DNA of 64,000 nucleotides from Phytophthora colocasiae (taxonomy: Eukaryota > Oomycota > Peronosporomycetes > Peronosporales > Peronosporaceae): NCBI GenBank assembly GCA_018806915.1, contig JAGKQI010000066.1, positions 124,001-188,000 of the forward strand. The letters are read 5' to 3'. Shown in pieces: positions 38,649 through 49,958 of the stretch; the first letter of the stretch is position 1; the number at the start of each line of letters is the position of its first letter. Below the pieces are notes generated by a model, which was not told the DNA's origin, did not search any database, and was given only the letters and a program-made list of their open reading frames with translations. The translations under genes were made by a program, and so were the position numbers.

Positions 38649-41319
38649 ATGGTTCGAGTCACGGCTTGCCGCTTCTTACGCATCAGCTGCAGTGAAGACG
38701 ACCATCCGCTCTTCCGTCGCTACTACGCCAGGTACGACGCGTCCACATTGAGCCATTTTGTCCAAGCGGTGGACTCACAATCGAACTGAACACGTTGGCC
38801 CTCCTACGACGTTGAGTATTCAGGAGTAACAGGGAACGCGGCGTCAAGGTACTGACTGTCCAAAGGCTTTCGTTTCGCCAGCCAAGAAATAACAGTCTCT
38901 CTTTCTAATCCTTCCAGCTCCTACGCTGTTTCCCACATTGCTGTCCCGAACACGTCCAACGCTGCTACTGCGGCTCCTCCATCCACGTGCTGGTGACCTT
39001 CGCGGAGGAGCTTCCTGCTGCAGATCGAGGCAATGTGGTCGTGTGCGCTCGCTTCGAGCCGTCGAGAGTGGTGCCACTCTGGCCAGCCAACTTGGTGGAC
39101 GTTCAGCGGTTCCAGGAGGACGATAATGAGAACAACAACGAGCGCAAACTGCATCCAGGAGAAGTAGTGTCGATACCAGCCACTCTCCTGCCTTCGGGAA
39201 ACAGGAAGGCCAAGCAGGTGGGGTGGATACGAGGAGACCGAGAGGGGGAGTCCAAGCAGACGACAAAGGTTTGACACTTCAGTTGTTTGTTCAATGAGTT
39301 TTGACGTAAGAGTTAATTTGCTTCATGTATCTTCCGACTGAACCTGTTCGTGAAGAACGCGGTGCTGTACGTACTCAACAACCATCGGTTCCCCAAGTGG
39401 GCGTACAGTTACGACAGCAGCGTCACCAGAACGCAACGCGAGATGACGCACCACTTGGTGGTCTACGTCTTTCAGCTCACAGGTTCCAGATCTGACCCTG
39501 GTCACGTCAACGCAGCAGTTCTCGCACGTTACGAGTCGCCTGGGTTCTCGCTCATTTCGTACCGGCGCTCGGGGATCAATGCCCGCGACGCAGGATGCGA
39601 TCTCCCAGGACTTGAAGTGGCCAATGATGGTAATTTCGCTGCTCTACCTGGAGATTTGCCTCATGAAATTCCAGCGACGTCAAATGGCATGGAAATTGAT
39701 TCTTCCGAATGGCAAGAACCGTTTCCGTACGAAAACAAACGCCTCAGTGCACGTGACACGCAGAATGTGCCTCCGGCAGGTTTTCTCCAGCAGAAACTGC
39801 ATCATGAAGAGACAAAAGACGCAAAATCACGCAGTTTACGCCTCGATTCTTATGAGTGGACAGAACGATCCGATGACTTAGCTCAAGATAAGTCATCATG
39901 GCAGCGAGGTCGGACCGCACGTGAGTGTGGATTCCGAGAGAAGGGCCAGCAATTGCTCATTTTGTGGCGTTTCCTTCATAATGTCTCGTTACGTGACCTC
40001 GGATTCGGACCCGACGTTGTCGATGAGCACGTGCGTCCGCACTGGTTACGTGCAGCGTCCGTGCTTCGAGCAGCGGCTTCGACCAGCTGTGGAAATATCC
40101 AAGGCGTGACGTCCTCGTTCCTGAGCGGGTTATTCCGCAGCACGTTCGTCGTGCAACAGAATCACGAAGCAGCAGCTACAGCTACAGCATCTTCAGATCG
40201 AGAGAGAGTTGTGCTTCGAGTGACAGCGTATCTCTTTCTGCGACTGTTTTCGCTCCGTTCTGTGCAGGAACGTGTGCGTTCTGCATGTAGCGCAATGGGT
40301 GAAACGCACGTTCAGGAGGGATTCGTGCTGCTGGTCTCACACGTGTACGATACCTTCAGTGATGTTCTACGGAAATTTCAAGAGAAATGCGACCAGCGCC
40401 TTTTGAAAACCAAGTGGCTTCAGTGGGCCAACTCGTTGATGAGGTGCTGTCCATTGTGTACACTCAGCCTCATTTTGCAGAGGAGAAGGCGGAATTATCA
40501 GCCTTGTTGTTGGACCACCAGACTTTGTCTGATGCGTTGAATGGCTACATGTTAGATTTCTCAGCTGTGAGGCGAGAGAGGGAGTCAAGTCACACGAGAC
40601 AGCAGCTTTTCGAGCTCAGACACAAGGAGAGTAGCAGGTTGTGGAACCAGCGGTGGCTGCTGGAGCCTGGGTCGTTGCAACTGGTTGACGTTTCTTCGGG
40701 CGAAAATAAAAATGTGGAGGACCTAAATCTGTTGGACATGGCACAGTTTGTCTACGAGTTCGGCTGTTTCGACGTCGCTATTGAAGAGCATACGGCGTGC
40801 ATGTCGATACGCTCTGTGCTATCGATTTTAGACGGTTCAGTTGCTGTTCCTATGACATTGGAGCTAGATGGGAAATTTCGAGCGTTGAATGTGCTTCCTA
40901 GTGGCATTTTATCAACAATTGGAGGGTGGACTGCCAGCGAATACTCGGCTGTGCTTTCCGAGGACTGTCGTTCGGTTTCAATTCACTTTGTTGGCTTCTC
41001 TGAAGCTCAAATGAATCATGGCGACCGTATCCGAGGACTGAGACGCAGCGGTCACATCCCTCTACGCCGAATTAGCATGTCAATGAAGCTGGAAGAAGAA
41101 TTCAACAACGACGAAGACCCGAGATCGAGTGATGTCTTCACTTTTGTGCACGGAGTTGTGTACGGATCGACATTTTACTGTACAGATGAGCAAACGGAAA
41201 GGTTGACGCTCTCAGATTCGAGTTTGGACCGCTCTGAGATCTGGAAGCAGGCCAAATGGACTCCTCTCAGTGAGTTTCAGGCAGGATTCATCGCTTTGCA
41301 GCGTCTTGGGATTATTTGA
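38649..41319 (+). CDS. unknown-family paralogue 1 (four exons, one frameshift)
   Basis: Exons inferred by comparison with two paralogues: 38649-38731, 38824-38848 (25 nt), 38918-39268, 39356-41319, all with GT-AG borders and phases that fit. Exon 1 encodes MVRVTACRFL...DDHPLFRRYYAR; the microexon RSNRERGVK; exon 3 the Cys-rich LLRCFPHCCPEH and YCGSSIHVLVTF, then VVCARFEPSRVVPLWP. Exon 4 has the family signature YDSSVTRTQREMTHHLV, ISYRRSG, a helical middle, RWLLEPGSLQL, and a beta-rich end (MTLELDGKFRALNVLPSG, VSIHFVGFSEA). A frameshift lies between about 40380 and 40430, in a variable linker. I do not recognise the family. No signal peptide or membrane segment is evident. It faces the antisense fragment downstream. 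Confidence 0.7.
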
Positions 41320-41576
41320 AATGAGAATTTAGCGATAGGAAGCGCATGGACGCTCAAATATAACAGAAATGCAGGAATGGACTGCAGTCCTTCAACTTGA
41401 TGCGTTCGAGGTCCACATAAACGTCATGACCCCACGCAACTTGGCCTTTCCATTTCCAACGACAGGTCACCAATGTTAAAACGTTCGTTCGCTTAACTGT
41501 TCAACTCAAGTGGACGCAAGATGCGAGCCAATACACTTCAATTCGTTAACTCATGAGCGAGCGATATACATATACT

Positions 41577-42150
41577 TTAGAGAGCAACGTAACCTGCTTG
41601 TACTTCAAACAACGGCTCCCACTTCAACTCATTCCACACAGCACTTCGATCTAACTTCCGTTTAACACGACCAAGTCCATCAGAGCGACTGAAAGTCGAG
41701 CCATACACAGTCCCATGCACAATAGTAATATAGTCAGAGCCTCCCACTTCCTGTTGAGACGCTTGCTCTAGCGTGAGGGAGATCGTAACTCGACGGATCA
41801 TTGTTTCCAGACTCTCCCGTCCAGCTGACCGGTTAACACGCGGACTCTCCTCTATGAAAGCAAAGAAGTGGACGCTCAAACAATTTCCGTCCTCAGAAAG
41901 CGAAGCCTCATAGTCTCCAAGTGACCACCCATCGGCCGTGGCAACCACAGACGATCTGCCACTCGGCAGCACTCGGAACGTACGCATCCGCCCGTCCAGT
42001 ACGAGCTCCATAGGTGCTGTCATACCTCCACCAAGAGTCAGAGCTGCTTGTAGCGACATACAGATGGCTTCCCCTTGATACAGTCATGTCCACACAACCA
42101 AATTCCTGGACGAGCTGCCTACCCGGCCAACTGACTGGTTCACATGCGGA
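41577..42150 (-). pseudogene. C-terminal fragment of the same unknown family
   Basis: Two minus-strand frames: first RQLVQEFGCVDMTV, then after a shift MSLQAALTL, PMELVLDGRMRTFRVLPSG, GDYEASLSEDGNCLSVHFF and VHGTVYGSTFSRSDGLGRV to a stop at 41577. This is the last third of the family protein. Nothing of the first two thirds is present. It sits head-to-tail with paralogue 2 (same strand) and convergent to paralogue 1, so it is a truncated duplicate. Confidence 0.75.
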
Positions 42151-42276
42151 TTCTCCTCCTCGAGGACTCCCCATCACGTTCCTCAGCGTGTATTTGCATT
42201 TTTACCGTAATCCTTGTAGTTTACACAAAACAAAGTTGAATGTTCCAGCAAGGGCACTGCAATTCATCATGCGCCG

Positions 42277-44856
42277 TCAGATAGCAACGTATCCAGCGTG
42301 GATCTCGAGCACCGATATCCAATCCAGACTCTCCCAGATTCCACCTCTATCAACCAACGTCAATTCCGAGAGCTTCCTGCTGGATGAATAGTACGTCGAG
42401 TCCCATGCCCTCCCTTGTACAACGATGAACAGGTCCGTCGAATCTCCTGAGGTGTCGGGGTTGACTTGTTGCTCTAAGTTGAGAGACAAACTCACCCGAC
42501 GCACCTGCATTTGTCCATCTTCAATAGCCGCCTCCTTAAATTTAAAGAAGTGCAGCATGACAGACTGGGTGTCATCTGCATGCACCGCAACGTAGTCTCC
42601 AACAACCCAGCCCCCGGCCGTCGCGATCATTGAGGACACTCCACTCGGCAACGAATTGTACTCACGCAGCCGCCCGTCAAGCACCAATTCCATCGATGTC
42701 GCATACGTTTCACTGATAAAAGGGATCACTGATCGCACCACCATGCATCGCGCGTCTCCATCAGCAAATCCTAAATCCACGCAGCCAAACTCGCGAATGA
42801 ACTGCGTCATCGATAACAAACTCACATCATCGGATGCAAAGCTGTTGGAGTGGTGGTCAGTACGCGTAAGGCGTACGGAACCAGGTTCTAACAACCATCG
42901 GCGAGTCCATAAGTTTGTACCTCTAGAGCTTGCACCCTTCGAAAACTGATGCTGGGGCCGCCGAACTTGCGTCATGAACGCTTGGAGTGTGCAATTCAAA
43001 GCATTTTGGGAGGAGTCAACGTGTCGATTCATCAGCAAAGCCAAAACCGCTGGTCTGAGCTCACTAAACTGTTCTCGGCGGTACACGACGGAGACCACCT
43101 TATCTACCAATTCTGACAGGTTGCTGTCGTTCTGGTTCAGACTGGAAGGTTTTGTAGACACTTCGGCAAGTATGTCTGTGAGAGAGTCGTACAGGTTTAC
43201 CACGAGTGAAATAAACCTCTCGCGTAGCTGCTCAACACTGATAGATCCACTTGCAGCCCGATGAGCGTCGCTTAATATGTACTGAACGGTACAGGATGAC
43301 ATTGCGCGAAGAAGGAGATACACACACTCTTGAATCGTAGCTTGGTCGCTTGTCAGTGTTTCAATGTTCGATGCACCGAAAATGTTGTTTGTGAACGTCG
43401 ACATCGCCGCTTCCAGTGATGAATTGAAACCAATCGACGGTTCTTGGAGAGCCCTTGCTGCACGCAGCCAATGGGAGCGTATGAATTCATCGATCGTGTC
43501 TCGGTGTAACGCAAGATCTTTTGGTGTAACGCACTGGAGGAAGCTCCATAGGATAAGGAGATGCTGAGCCTTCTCGCTGAAGCCAGGGTTACGACTCATC
43601 CGCCTCAAACTGCCACAGTGTATCACTTTCTGGATTGGAAGTTTGAGAATCGGGATTATTTTGTTCGTCACTTGGTTGGATTTCGTGGGCTGCTTGAATA
43701 GGATTCCGTTTCATAAAATTACGGTCGATCACATGAGAATGGACTCTCAATTGATGGTGAGATATTCTCTGCTGCTGGTCTTGAAAATGCTGACGCAGCT
43801 GAAGTTGAAGTCGGTGCTGCTGGCGCTCTTGTTGCTGAACTATCCATGATGCAGATTGTTCTTCAGGTATCATAGCACCCTGGATGTTTTCCTCGGATCT
43901 GTCCACGGGGAATGCTGGCAGCAAACAACCTGGATTGCTTGCAGCTCCAGATCGCCGATACGAAACAAGGAGGAATCCTGGAGAGGCATGTCGTGCTAAT
44001 ACGACAACATTTGGCTGTTGTGGTGATACGGCTATTGCCGCAGGAATTCGTCGGAAAACGTACGCAACTAAGTGATGCGTCATCTCTCGTTGCGCACGCG
44101 TCACGCTGCTGTCATAGTTGTAGAACCATTTCGGAGATAGCCGCTTGTTGAGAATGTACAGAGCTGCATTCTACCACATCAAACGTTAGCGCAGTTAGGT
44201 AGACGAACTGTGCAATCGTGCCAGCCTGTTTGTCATACCTTCGGAAATCCGTGATGATTCGCGTGTGTTTCTCTTTCCGCTACCACCCAAGCATCACCGC
44301 TGCCTGTTGTCTGACTGGCCGTTGTTAATAAAACGTCGGGAAGTGCCACGCGTTCCCCGATGTCTAGTCTGCACTTGTCTTCCCGTCTGCTGCCGTCGTT
44401 TACACTTGTAGCGCCGAGATCCCGAGCTAAATCCGCCAAGCCAGCAGGCCATAAAGGAGCTACACGAGATGGCTCGAAGCGAGCACACACCAGCAGATCA
44501 CTCGGCGGCTCAGCGCCCACGTCAGCTGAGAACGTCACCAATACGTGGACTGAGCACCCGCAATAGCTCCGTCTGACATGCTCCGGGCAGCAGTGTGGGA
44601 AGCATCGCAGTAGCTACATGTAAACCGTTAGAAACTCCTGTAGCAAAGCCACGTTCGAAACGAAACCTAATAGAGTTCTGAGTGTTCGCACCTTGATTCC
44701 TCGCTCACGGTTGTTCCTAACCAAACACGAGTCAGCATTTGCGATCTACCGTAAACGAGCGTTCATACTGTACCTGGCGTACTCTCGACGGAAGAGCGGG
44801 TGATCTTCCTCCTTACAGTCAAGACGCAAGAAGCTGCACGAGACCACACGAACCAT
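42277..44856 (-). CDS. unknown-family paralogue 2 (four exons, one frameshift)
   Basis: Minus-strand exons: 44774-44856 (83 nt), 44692-44716 (25 nt), 44239-44613, and 42277-44170. All borders are GT-AG and phases fit. Exon 1 reads MVRVVSCSFLRLDCKEEDHP; the microexon RNNRERGIK; exon 3 starts LLRCFPHCCPEHV and contains LLVCARFEPSRVAPLWP. Exon 4 starts NAALYILNKRLSPKWFYNYD, then SSVTRAQREMTHHLVAYVFR. A Gln-rich stretch (about 43760-43850) is peculiar to this copy. A frameshift near 43595 splits exon 4 just after LWQFEADES. The rest has SHWLRAARALQEP, RRWLLEPGSVRL and SMELVLDGRLREYNSLPSG. Function unknown. Apart from the single frameshift the gene looks complete. Confidence 0.7.
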
Positions 44857-44877
44857 GACGAATGGTCGGTTCGGTGG

Positions 44878-44886
44878 GGCAAAATG
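44878..44886 (-). promoter_or_regulatory. possible oomycete flanking promoter element of paralogue 2
   Basis: On the minus strand CATTTTGCC, 22 bases upstream of the ATG, fits the oomycete FPR consensus CAWTTTNYY that accompanies initiators close to start codons. A single 9-bp match, so moderate at best. Confidence 0.4.
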
Positions 44887-46789
44887 TGATCTTCTAAGCG
44901 GCACGGAGAACTTGGTGTACGGAGGAAAATTAGATGATTCGAGGTGAATTAAGCATTGATACACGTCCAGTATGCTGGTCTCTCACATTGGTGTGGATTT
45001 CGAAACACTTGCTAGTCGTAGACGCACGATAGTAGAAGCAGCACGTTGAGTCAGAGAGCAAAAATGAGCGAGCTTTCGCGGTTGCCAAGTCTGGTATACC
45101 GGTACATACCGGTGAATGCAATACTGAGCACGAGGTACGAAATGGTACGGGAGGCTGGTTTGCCCTGCAAAAAGTCTGGCTCCTGTCCAATAGCGCTGGT
45201 TTTGCTCCCTGAACCCAGCACAGCGACGGAACTCGGGAGCTTCAATAGGACTGGGATAATGGTAGATTGTAACCTTTGTGATTCCTCATCGGACGTTCCT
45301 TCCAACTTGTAGAGCCTTGTACAGTGTGATATACCTATGCAGGTTGTATGCAGGTCGTGTTTCGACCACCGACAGTCGCTGGACGGTGGACTGCGAGATT
45401 GGATGGCAAACAGTTGTCCCCAACACCTGACTCATTATGGTCCATTTTCTGTTTGGCTACATGACAAGATTACGGGCACAATATGGCTGCGAAAGCAGGG
45501 TCGAACGACTCGTTCTGTACGAGGAACTGAGGATGCAGCGGCGAGTACATGTTTGCCAATGTAATAGTACTAAAAAGCGTACACGGAAATCTAGCACCTT
45601 TTTGAACTTTCATTTACTGTACCCCAATGGCACGTCATCCTCCGAAGATAAAACCCGGGTGTCCCAAAAAGCGTAAAACTCGTACTTGCTTCAGATGCAA
45701 AGTGTTGCAGCCAATATATGTTACTTGGTCTACAATGTAGCCAGCTTCCGATGCAAAGTGACGTTTAGCTCACCGACTAACTGAAGCAACAACTTTCACA
45801 AAAGGCTGGCTGTGGCTTTTCAAAAGTAGTATTGGCTTTCAAGCAAGATGTATTCAATTAAACAGGATGATCTGGACAACGTTGGCATTTGGGGAATCGA
45901 ATCCGGCAGTGAGGACGAGAGCATGAGCGAGCAAAAGTGAGTACCTTTCTCAGACAACCTTGCTGTTGCGAAACGCATTGCAGCGATTGACTGGACGATG
46001 TTACGGTAAATACTAGATTTCAGCTTCAATCTCGTTCCGTCCCGCAATATGGTGTAACCAATCAGATCGCAGGATTCGAATGCAATCGGATCCATTACCA
46101 ACCCTGAGGATTTCCGAAAGGTGAGCAAATGGTTTGACGGCGCTCATTGGGGTGACGAAGACTATCCCCCTAGCGAAGTTGCTACAGATTGGCTCTATCC
46201 CCGCGTACTGCATTTTGGCAGCCAAAATTTGGCCCGAACGGTGCCAACGCGAATCCTCGTAGCGAAAGGATAGGATATTTTGGTTAATTTAACATCATTT
46301 ATTTTGGTCTACTTGAGTCGCGTGTGATTCGGATGCACGCATCAATTGCATCCGATTGCATCTTAACCAACAGTACTCAGGGTAGAACACGAGCTGATTG
46401 ATCAATTTGGCCAGTGGAGGCAAAGATCCTTATTGAGCACCTCAATAAAGGCCGTGCTACATATATTGATTGACGAGCAAATCAAAGCAAATATATTCTT
46501 TCGTTGTTTTCGCGCCAGAGCTCACGTAGCTTTTATCAAGTTTTAGGCATCTGCCTTCGAGAAATTTCAAGAGTGCATCAGGGCGATGGTAAATTGAAGA
46601 TCTGAGGATACGTGAAAGTCTACTTCGAAGTAATTTTCTACTACGAGTTCAATGAGGTCAAACCTAAGAACGCAATACATTGTAGTGGTTTTGCTTGCTG
46701 AGGAGATGTGCTTGCACTGCCAGTTTTACTGATCTAAGGACCATGACATCATCCACTCTAGGTCTCCTTTCCAATTTCTGTGTAATGTA
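44887..46789. other. intergenic region without a supported gene
   Basis: Several short frames, none with a recognisable domain. A plus frame at 45046-45312 (88 codons) and a minus frame at 45051-45305 overlap each other and neither can be preferred. At 45868-45948 the plus strand encodes the acidic DNVGIWGIESGSEDES followed by a possible donor AAG|GTGAGT, perhaps an exon or an element relic. AT-rich from 46300 to 46740. No terminal repeats were found. Confidence 0.35.
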
Positions 46790-48553
46790 CTAGTGATATG
46801 CTGCCTCCATCCACGTCTTGATATGGCTATTCTCAATGAAACCACCCATGTCTGCTCTGTTACCAAGTTCGGGATATCTCGTAGCCAGAAGCAGCACAAC
46901 GTCAAAGTAGCCTCCCGTGCTTGCGCCGTCCAATGCTTTCGGCGAACAACCTTCAGTTCGATTCTCGCTGAGCCACTGAACTGCGTCGAGATGACCCATA
47001 GCCGCAGCTTCATCCATTGCTTTGACTGTGCATCCTTCGTGAACATGTTCGTCTAACCACTGGAGCACAGATAAATGGCCCTCTCGCGCGGCAGCGTCAA
47101 AAGCTGCCGGAGAAAATTTCGCTGTTGAGTGTTCACAAAGCCATTTGACCATGTCTAAGTTACCACTCGCGGCTGCAATGTCCATCACATCTACAGAGGG
47201 CTCCGTCCAGTAATTATCGTGGAGCCACTTCAGCACCTCGAGGTGGCCATGTGCAGCTGCAAACTGGATCGCCGCCATTGTGCAAGTTGGCACAGTCTTC
47301 CCTAGTTCAACCATTGCGATTGTCTCCATTGCCAACGCCACTCTGTGTAAATACTTCAGTATGTGGAGATGGCCGTTCATGGCAGCAACATCCATCACCG
47401 TCGTATTGTACTGTTGTTTGGACCCAGCTTCGTACAAATCGACGCTGGGGTTGTCTCCGAACTGCGCATGGAGCCACTCCACTATCTGAAGATGCCCGTT
47501 AGTAGCTGCTCCACGCATTGTGCGATGGGTGCACGTGGCACCACAGTGGCTGTGAAGGTACTGACCAATCTCCAAGTGTCCATTGCTTGCCGCTAAGTCC
47601 ATCGCTTTGTACGCCAAGTTCCAGCCGAGGTTGTTCTCCCTGAGCCACTGTACCACTGATAAGTGTCCGTTCGATGCTGCATCGCAAAATGCCTCGCCAT
47701 CAAGATACACAATGCCTTCGTTCACCAGTAGTTGGACGATCTCCAGGTAGCCTCGTGCTGCTGCGTTCTTAAGCGCCCACTGCTTACCGACATCTCGATG
47801 CTGGTCCAATAGCCATTGCACCATGTCCAGACTGCCTCCTTCCGCTGCGTAGTCAATCCGTGGAGGTTGCCAGCCATCTGCAACTAGCCGTTGCACTGCC
47901 GTGAAATCCCCATGGCGCGCCAATTCATCCATCACTTCTTGGTTACTGTTCATGTAAAACCCATGGAAGACATCCGTGTACAACCAGATTACCAGGTCTC
48001 CATGTCCTCCAGACGCAGCAGCAAGAAGGACGTTACTCTCCCATAACTTTACTTGATGAGGCTTCTTGTCTGTGAGTACACGAGCACCAGGCATAGACGC
48101 CTTCTTGTAGTCTTCATGCATATTCACCAGCACCTGCAGAATGTCTCGCTTGCCACGTTGTGCTGCTGCCTCCACTGCTTGAGCCGGCACCACGCAGTTG
48201 GTGAACTGGTCTACGAGCCACTGCACAGTATCCACATCTGCATGTTTGCAGGCCTCTATCATCCCCTTGGCGAACTGGTCTTGGTAGTAGAACTGGTTGG
48301 TCCACAGCATTTTGGCCGGCTGCCAGGTATTGGTCGGCTGGCACCATGAGTCTGCAATAGTCTCCGATGACTTACTGGCATCCCAGATTCTCTGTAGGAG
48401 CGATACAGAGCCCACGGCTGAAGCTCGAGAGAGCGGTAGACTCGAAGAGCAGTCCAGGAAAGATGATAGCGTGTCCGTCACGTGCGAGAGCTCGGCGATA
48501 CCTGGTTGCGAGCGAGTCACCACGACGACGCTGGTTAATGGAGCTGGGGTCAT
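46790..48553 (-). CDS. ankyrin-repeat protein
   Basis: 587 codons, uninterrupted, ATG at 48553. The first 115 residues have no repeat and contain SLLQRIWDASKSSETIADSW. From about residue 115 to 575 there are roughly fourteen ankyrin repeats of the oomycete type: AASNGHLSVVQWLRENN, AASNGHLEIGQYLHSH, AATNGHLQIVEWLHAQF, AAAHGHLEVLKWLHDNY, AAREGHLSVLQWLDEHV, AAAMGHLDAVQWLSENR. Each has the paired helices and the GHL turn. One insertion (GSKQQYNTTVMD) lengthens a repeat. Such proteins act as protein-binding scaffolds; the partner cannot be read from the sequence. No signal peptide, membrane segment, kinase or other domain is seen. It is the one clearly intact host gene of the window. Confidence 0.9.
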   Translation of the reverse strand: MTPAPLTSVVVVTRSQPGIAELSHVTDTLSSFLDCSSSLPLSRASAVGSVSLLQRIWDASKSSETIADSWCQPTNTWQPAKMLWTNQFYYQDQFAKGMIEACKHADVDTVQWLVDQFTNCVVPAQAVEAAAQRGKRDILQVLVNMHEDYKKASMPGARVLTDKKPHQVKLWESNVLLAAASGGHGDLVIWLYTDVFHGFYMNSNQEVMDELARHGDFTAVQRLVADGWQPPRIDYAAEGGSLDMVQWLLDQHRDVGKQWALKNAAARGYLEIVQLLVNEGIVYLDGEAFCDAASNGHLSVVQWLRENNLGWNLAYKAMDLAASNGHLEIGQYLHSHCGATCTHRTMRGAATNGHLQIVEWLHAQFGDNPSVDLYEAGSKQQYNTTVMDVAAMNGHLHILKYLHRVALAMETIAMVELGKTVPTCTMAAIQFAAAHGHLEVLKWLHDNYWTEPSVDVMDIAAASGNLDMVKWLCEHSTAKFSPAAFDAAAREGHLSVLQWLDEHVHEGCTVKAMDEAAAMGHLDAVQWLSENRTEGCSPKALDGASTGGYFDVVLLLATRYPELGNRADMGGFIENSHIKTWMEAAYH

Positions 48554-49530
48554 GCTGAAGTGGAAGTGCTCGCGCCACGCACGTTGTCAAATGAGGTGCA
48601 CGGACATCGACAAGGAATCTGAAGCAATCGTCTCGTCGTTAGTGACACGCCGACCAGCAGACACGACGAATCTGCTGCCATTTCTCGCCTTGTTTCGCGT
48701 CTGGAGAGACTGGGAGATTTAATGCAGGGATATCCGGCACTATCGATTGGGTTTGTGCGGTGGGTAGTTGGTTCAACTGCCTTGGTGTTGCGAGTGGAGA
48801 CTCTGCTGGAGGATCGAGCAGTGCTGCTTGACGCGACAGAGTGGCTGCGACACTGATTGCTGACGGTTTAAGTAGGTACGGCTGGTTCGTCAGCGTTTAA
48901 CGAACTGGTGGTCGCAGCACGCGCGTCGTGAAGCTGCTTTGACGACAATGCTCAGCCGTTGGCCGTAGCTGGTGGTGTACGAGTGCGACGTAGACTAGCG
49001 ACGCGTGCAGCATCTATCCCTGGAAGAGCGTTCGAGGAAGCATTCAAAACGCGATGGGGGGCATCGTCGCAGAGCCGAATGGACGAACAACGGGCGTTGT
49101 GATGGACAGTGTACAAGTGTTTTAGGGAAGCTGCACGCCGAAGGACGAGTGGTGAATATGTACAATAGACACAACGTCGTATATTACCGAGGTTACATGT
49201 ATCTACGCTGATCCAGAGGAACGAATCCTCATCAACGCAGAGTCTGACCTGCAGACGAAGCTGCGGAGACGTTCTTCTTTAACGAGCCGATAATCCACGG
49301 GCCCGAGATGAACCGCATACTCTTCATCCAGTCGCTATTCGTGGCGTGGTAATGGCGCTTGTGTTTCAGTACGTCCGCAAGTGGTTGAAAGACATGGTCG
49401 TGCACCCACCAGCCTGCCTTCCCATGCGGAGACGCGCATGTATCAGAAGCACGGCCGGGATAAAGGCATAAGGAAACGATACAAGGAAGGGTGTGATGGC
49501 CCTAATGGAAAACCCTAATATCCTAGGGTA
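48554..49530. other. upstream region of the ankyrin gene
   Basis: No supported gene. Short frames only. The right end is the insertion site of Copia-2, within CCTAGGGTATCCAT. Confidence 0.4.
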
Positions 49531-49535
49531 TCCAT

Positions 49536-49951
49536 AATTGAGAGTATAGCGAATCGAGGCTTGATAGTGAAGTGAGTAGGAGGAAGTAAATCCAAAAGTG
49601 AGTTTATTGAGTTAGCCCGCATTCACTAATCTACCCTTGCTCTCCTTGAGCTCCCCTTGTAGACCTTTGTGAAACGGGAACGCTTGATGTAACGGGAACG
49701 CCTTGTGAAACGGGAACGCTTGATGTAACGGGAACGATTGATGTAACGGGAACGATTTGTGCACATCTTGAGATCAGCAAATTGAAGTTCTCGTCCAATC
49801 AGAATAGTGTATCCAAGGTAGACCGCCAATCGTATTGCAGCATCCACGCGTCTTCCACTGTTGTCCTCACTTGGCACGCGTTGTGCGCGTGAAAGCTGCG
49901 TGCTTCGAGGTAGGGACCCAGTATAGGAGACGGCGAAGTGCAATCTCAACA
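49536..49951 (-). repeat. 3' LTR of Copia-2
   Basis: 416 bp. On the minus strand TGTTGAGATTGC to CTCTCAATT. Contains five AACGGGAACG units (49667-49754). Confidence 0.9.
49667..49754. repeat. 17-18-bp tandem repeat in the Copia-2 LTR
   Basis: Units such as CTTGATGTAACGGGAACG and TTTGTGAAACGGGAACG, five in a row; the same array is at 54110-54197 in the other LTR. Each holds TAACGG or AAACGG, close to the YAACGG core bound by MYB-type regulators. Repeats in this part of an LTR often act as enhancers. Confidence 0.85.
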
Positions 49952-49958
49952 CCCCCAC

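Noticed and set aside
38844..39277. Minus-strand frames opposite exon 3 of paralogue 1
   Set aside because: Exon 3 is supported by two paralogues on the plus sense and by matching splice borders; the minus frames have no support.
45046..45312. Two overlapping frames of about 85 codons on opposite strands
   Set aside because: Neither has a domain, introns or promoter evidence, and each is open opposite the other, so I could not support a gene.
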